Of a stretch of 35,976 nucleotides of DNA, positions 35,587-35,976 are shown piece after piece; within the stretch, counting starts at the first letter, position 1, and each line of letters begins with the position of its first letter. The position numbers and the translations under genes are program-made. The DNA comes from Candidatus Niyogiibacteriota bacterium (GTDB lineage: Bacteria > Patescibacteriota > Minisyncoccia > JACROR01): contig JACROR010000032.1 in NCBI GenBank assembly GCA_016214345.1, positions 1-35,976 on the forward strand. The letters run 5' to 3'. The notes beneath the pieces are model-generated. The model was not told where the DNA came from, ran no database searches, and saw only the letters and a program-made list of their open reading frames with translations.

Positions 35587-35976
35587 ATGAAGAATCGCAT
35601 ATTGATCGTTGAGGATGAGGAGTTTCTTATTAGGGCTCTGAAAGATAATCTGGAAGTGGAGGGATACGCCATTGATACCGCGATGAACGGCGAGGAAGCA
35701 ATGGATCGCATCCGGAAGCAGCTTCCGACTATTATTTTACTTGATCTTTTGATGCCCAAAAAGGACGGCTTTTATGTATTGGAAGAAGTGAAAAAAAATC
35801 CCGATTGGAAGCTGATACCGATCATTGTGCTTTCCAATCTTGGCGGTGATGCCGATATCAAGCGGGCATTGGAGATGGGAGCATCCGATTATTTTGTTAA
35901 ATCCCAACATCCCATTGAAGAAGTTATTGAGAAGATCAAAGCGCACATTGAAGGAAAGATGCCGCCCAAAACTTCT
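35587..35976 (+). CDS. Receiver-domain response regulator, 3' end outside window
   Basis: 130 codons are visible with no stop, so the gene continues past the window and a C-terminal output domain cannot be excluded. The receiver domain is complete. It has VEDEE at residues 8-12, phospho-acceptor Asp53 in IILLDLLMPKKDG, the switch serine in IIVLSNLGGD and the conserved lysine in YFVKSQHPIEEV. It resembles the receivers at 4486 and 4900, including the missing Pro after the lysine. Residues after about 122 (EGKMPPKTS) look like a linker or tail. The likely phosphodonor is the kinase at 32482. Confidence 0.9.
   Translation, partial: MKNRILIVEDEEFLIRALKDNLEVEGYAIDTAMNGEEAMDRIRKQLPTIILLDLLMPKKDGFYVLEEVKKNPDWKLIPIIVLSNLGGDADIKRALEMGASDYFVKSQHPIEEVIEKIKAHIEGKMPPKTS

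Noticed and set aside
1-35976. Recoded UGA (Gracilibacteria/Absconditabacteria code)
   Set aside because: Several conserved proteins end properly at TGA, for example the hydrogenase large subunit at its terminal histidine and MutM after its zinc finger.

Overview
The window looks like a piece of a Candidate Phyla Radiation (Patescibacteria, probably Parcubacteria-like) genome. The evidence is family content recalled from memory plus genome style: a DUF5652 protein, a short CxxC-CxxC zinc-ribbon protein, an S23-type four-helix-bundle gene, a stand-alone SIS-type phosphoglucose/phosphomannose isomerase, multi-TM/Cache histidine kinases paired with single-domain receivers, and a group 3b-type [NiFe] hydrogenase. 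TGA is used as a normal stop (for example at the end of the hydrogenase large subunit), so this is genetic code 11 and not the recoded Gracilibacteria/Absconditabacteria type. I see no rRNA, tRNA, CRISPR array, transposase or phage gene.

Layout. 1-1.3 kb (minus): metal (Zn/Mn-type) ABC transporter, permease cut by the window edge. 1.4-2.0 kb: zinc-ribbon protein and a small membrane protein, divergent. 2.1-6.0 kb: Cache/HAMP/PAS histidine kinase, two stand-alone receiver proteins and a polytopic membrane protein. 6.0-6.5 kb: non-coding, with two large inverted-repeat structures. 6.5-10.0 kb: MacAB-like adaptor, ATPase and permease. 10.0-11.4 kb: DUF2231 membrane protein, HypC and a DUF6390-like protein, convergent with 11.5-15.3 kb (minus), a four-gene hydrogenase operon in the order beta-gamma-delta-alpha. 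15.3-18.2 kb: a 32-residue membrane protein, a cysteine hydrolase, a PD-(D/E)XK nuclease, a D-2-hydroxyacid dehydrogenase and another mini membrane protein. 18.3-22.6 kb: sugar-phosphate isomerase, Tgt plus a queuosine-phosphate glycosylase (queuine salvage), PspC and MutM. 22.6-24.2 kb: deoxyribosyltransferase-like protein, DUF5652, then about 830 bp with two candidate small RNAs, an inverted repeat with a DnaA-box match and a 24-residue polybasic peptide. 24.2-28.0 kb: HPF, SecA and a small two-gene minus-strand operon. 28.1-30.7 kb: MgtA-type P-type ATPase. 30.7 kb to the end: a kinase-less Cache/HAMP sensor, an S23 gene between perfect 23-bp direct repeats, a 1028-residue histidine kinase and a receiver running off the window.

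Working together: the hydrogenase, HypC and the D-2-hydroxyacid dehydrogenase suit a fermentative anaerobe balancing NAD(P)H against H2 or reduced acids. Tgt with the glycosylase suggests that queuine is scavenged rather than made. Two envelope-facing sensor modules feed receivers without output domains.

Gene expression seems to come in two styles. Many conserved enzymes have a TATAAT-type -10 only 6-10 nt before the ATG, implying leaderless mRNAs. Several small or hypothetical proteins instead have a strong Shine-Dalgarno sequence, and most of these also have their own hairpin terminator. Two of the small membrane-protein genes share a 17-bp element (TGTGTGYGGAGATTACC) placed 7-8 bp upstream of the -35. 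This is the best candidate in the window for an undescribed regulon. Annotations rest on reading the sequence and on remembered family signatures; no database search was run.
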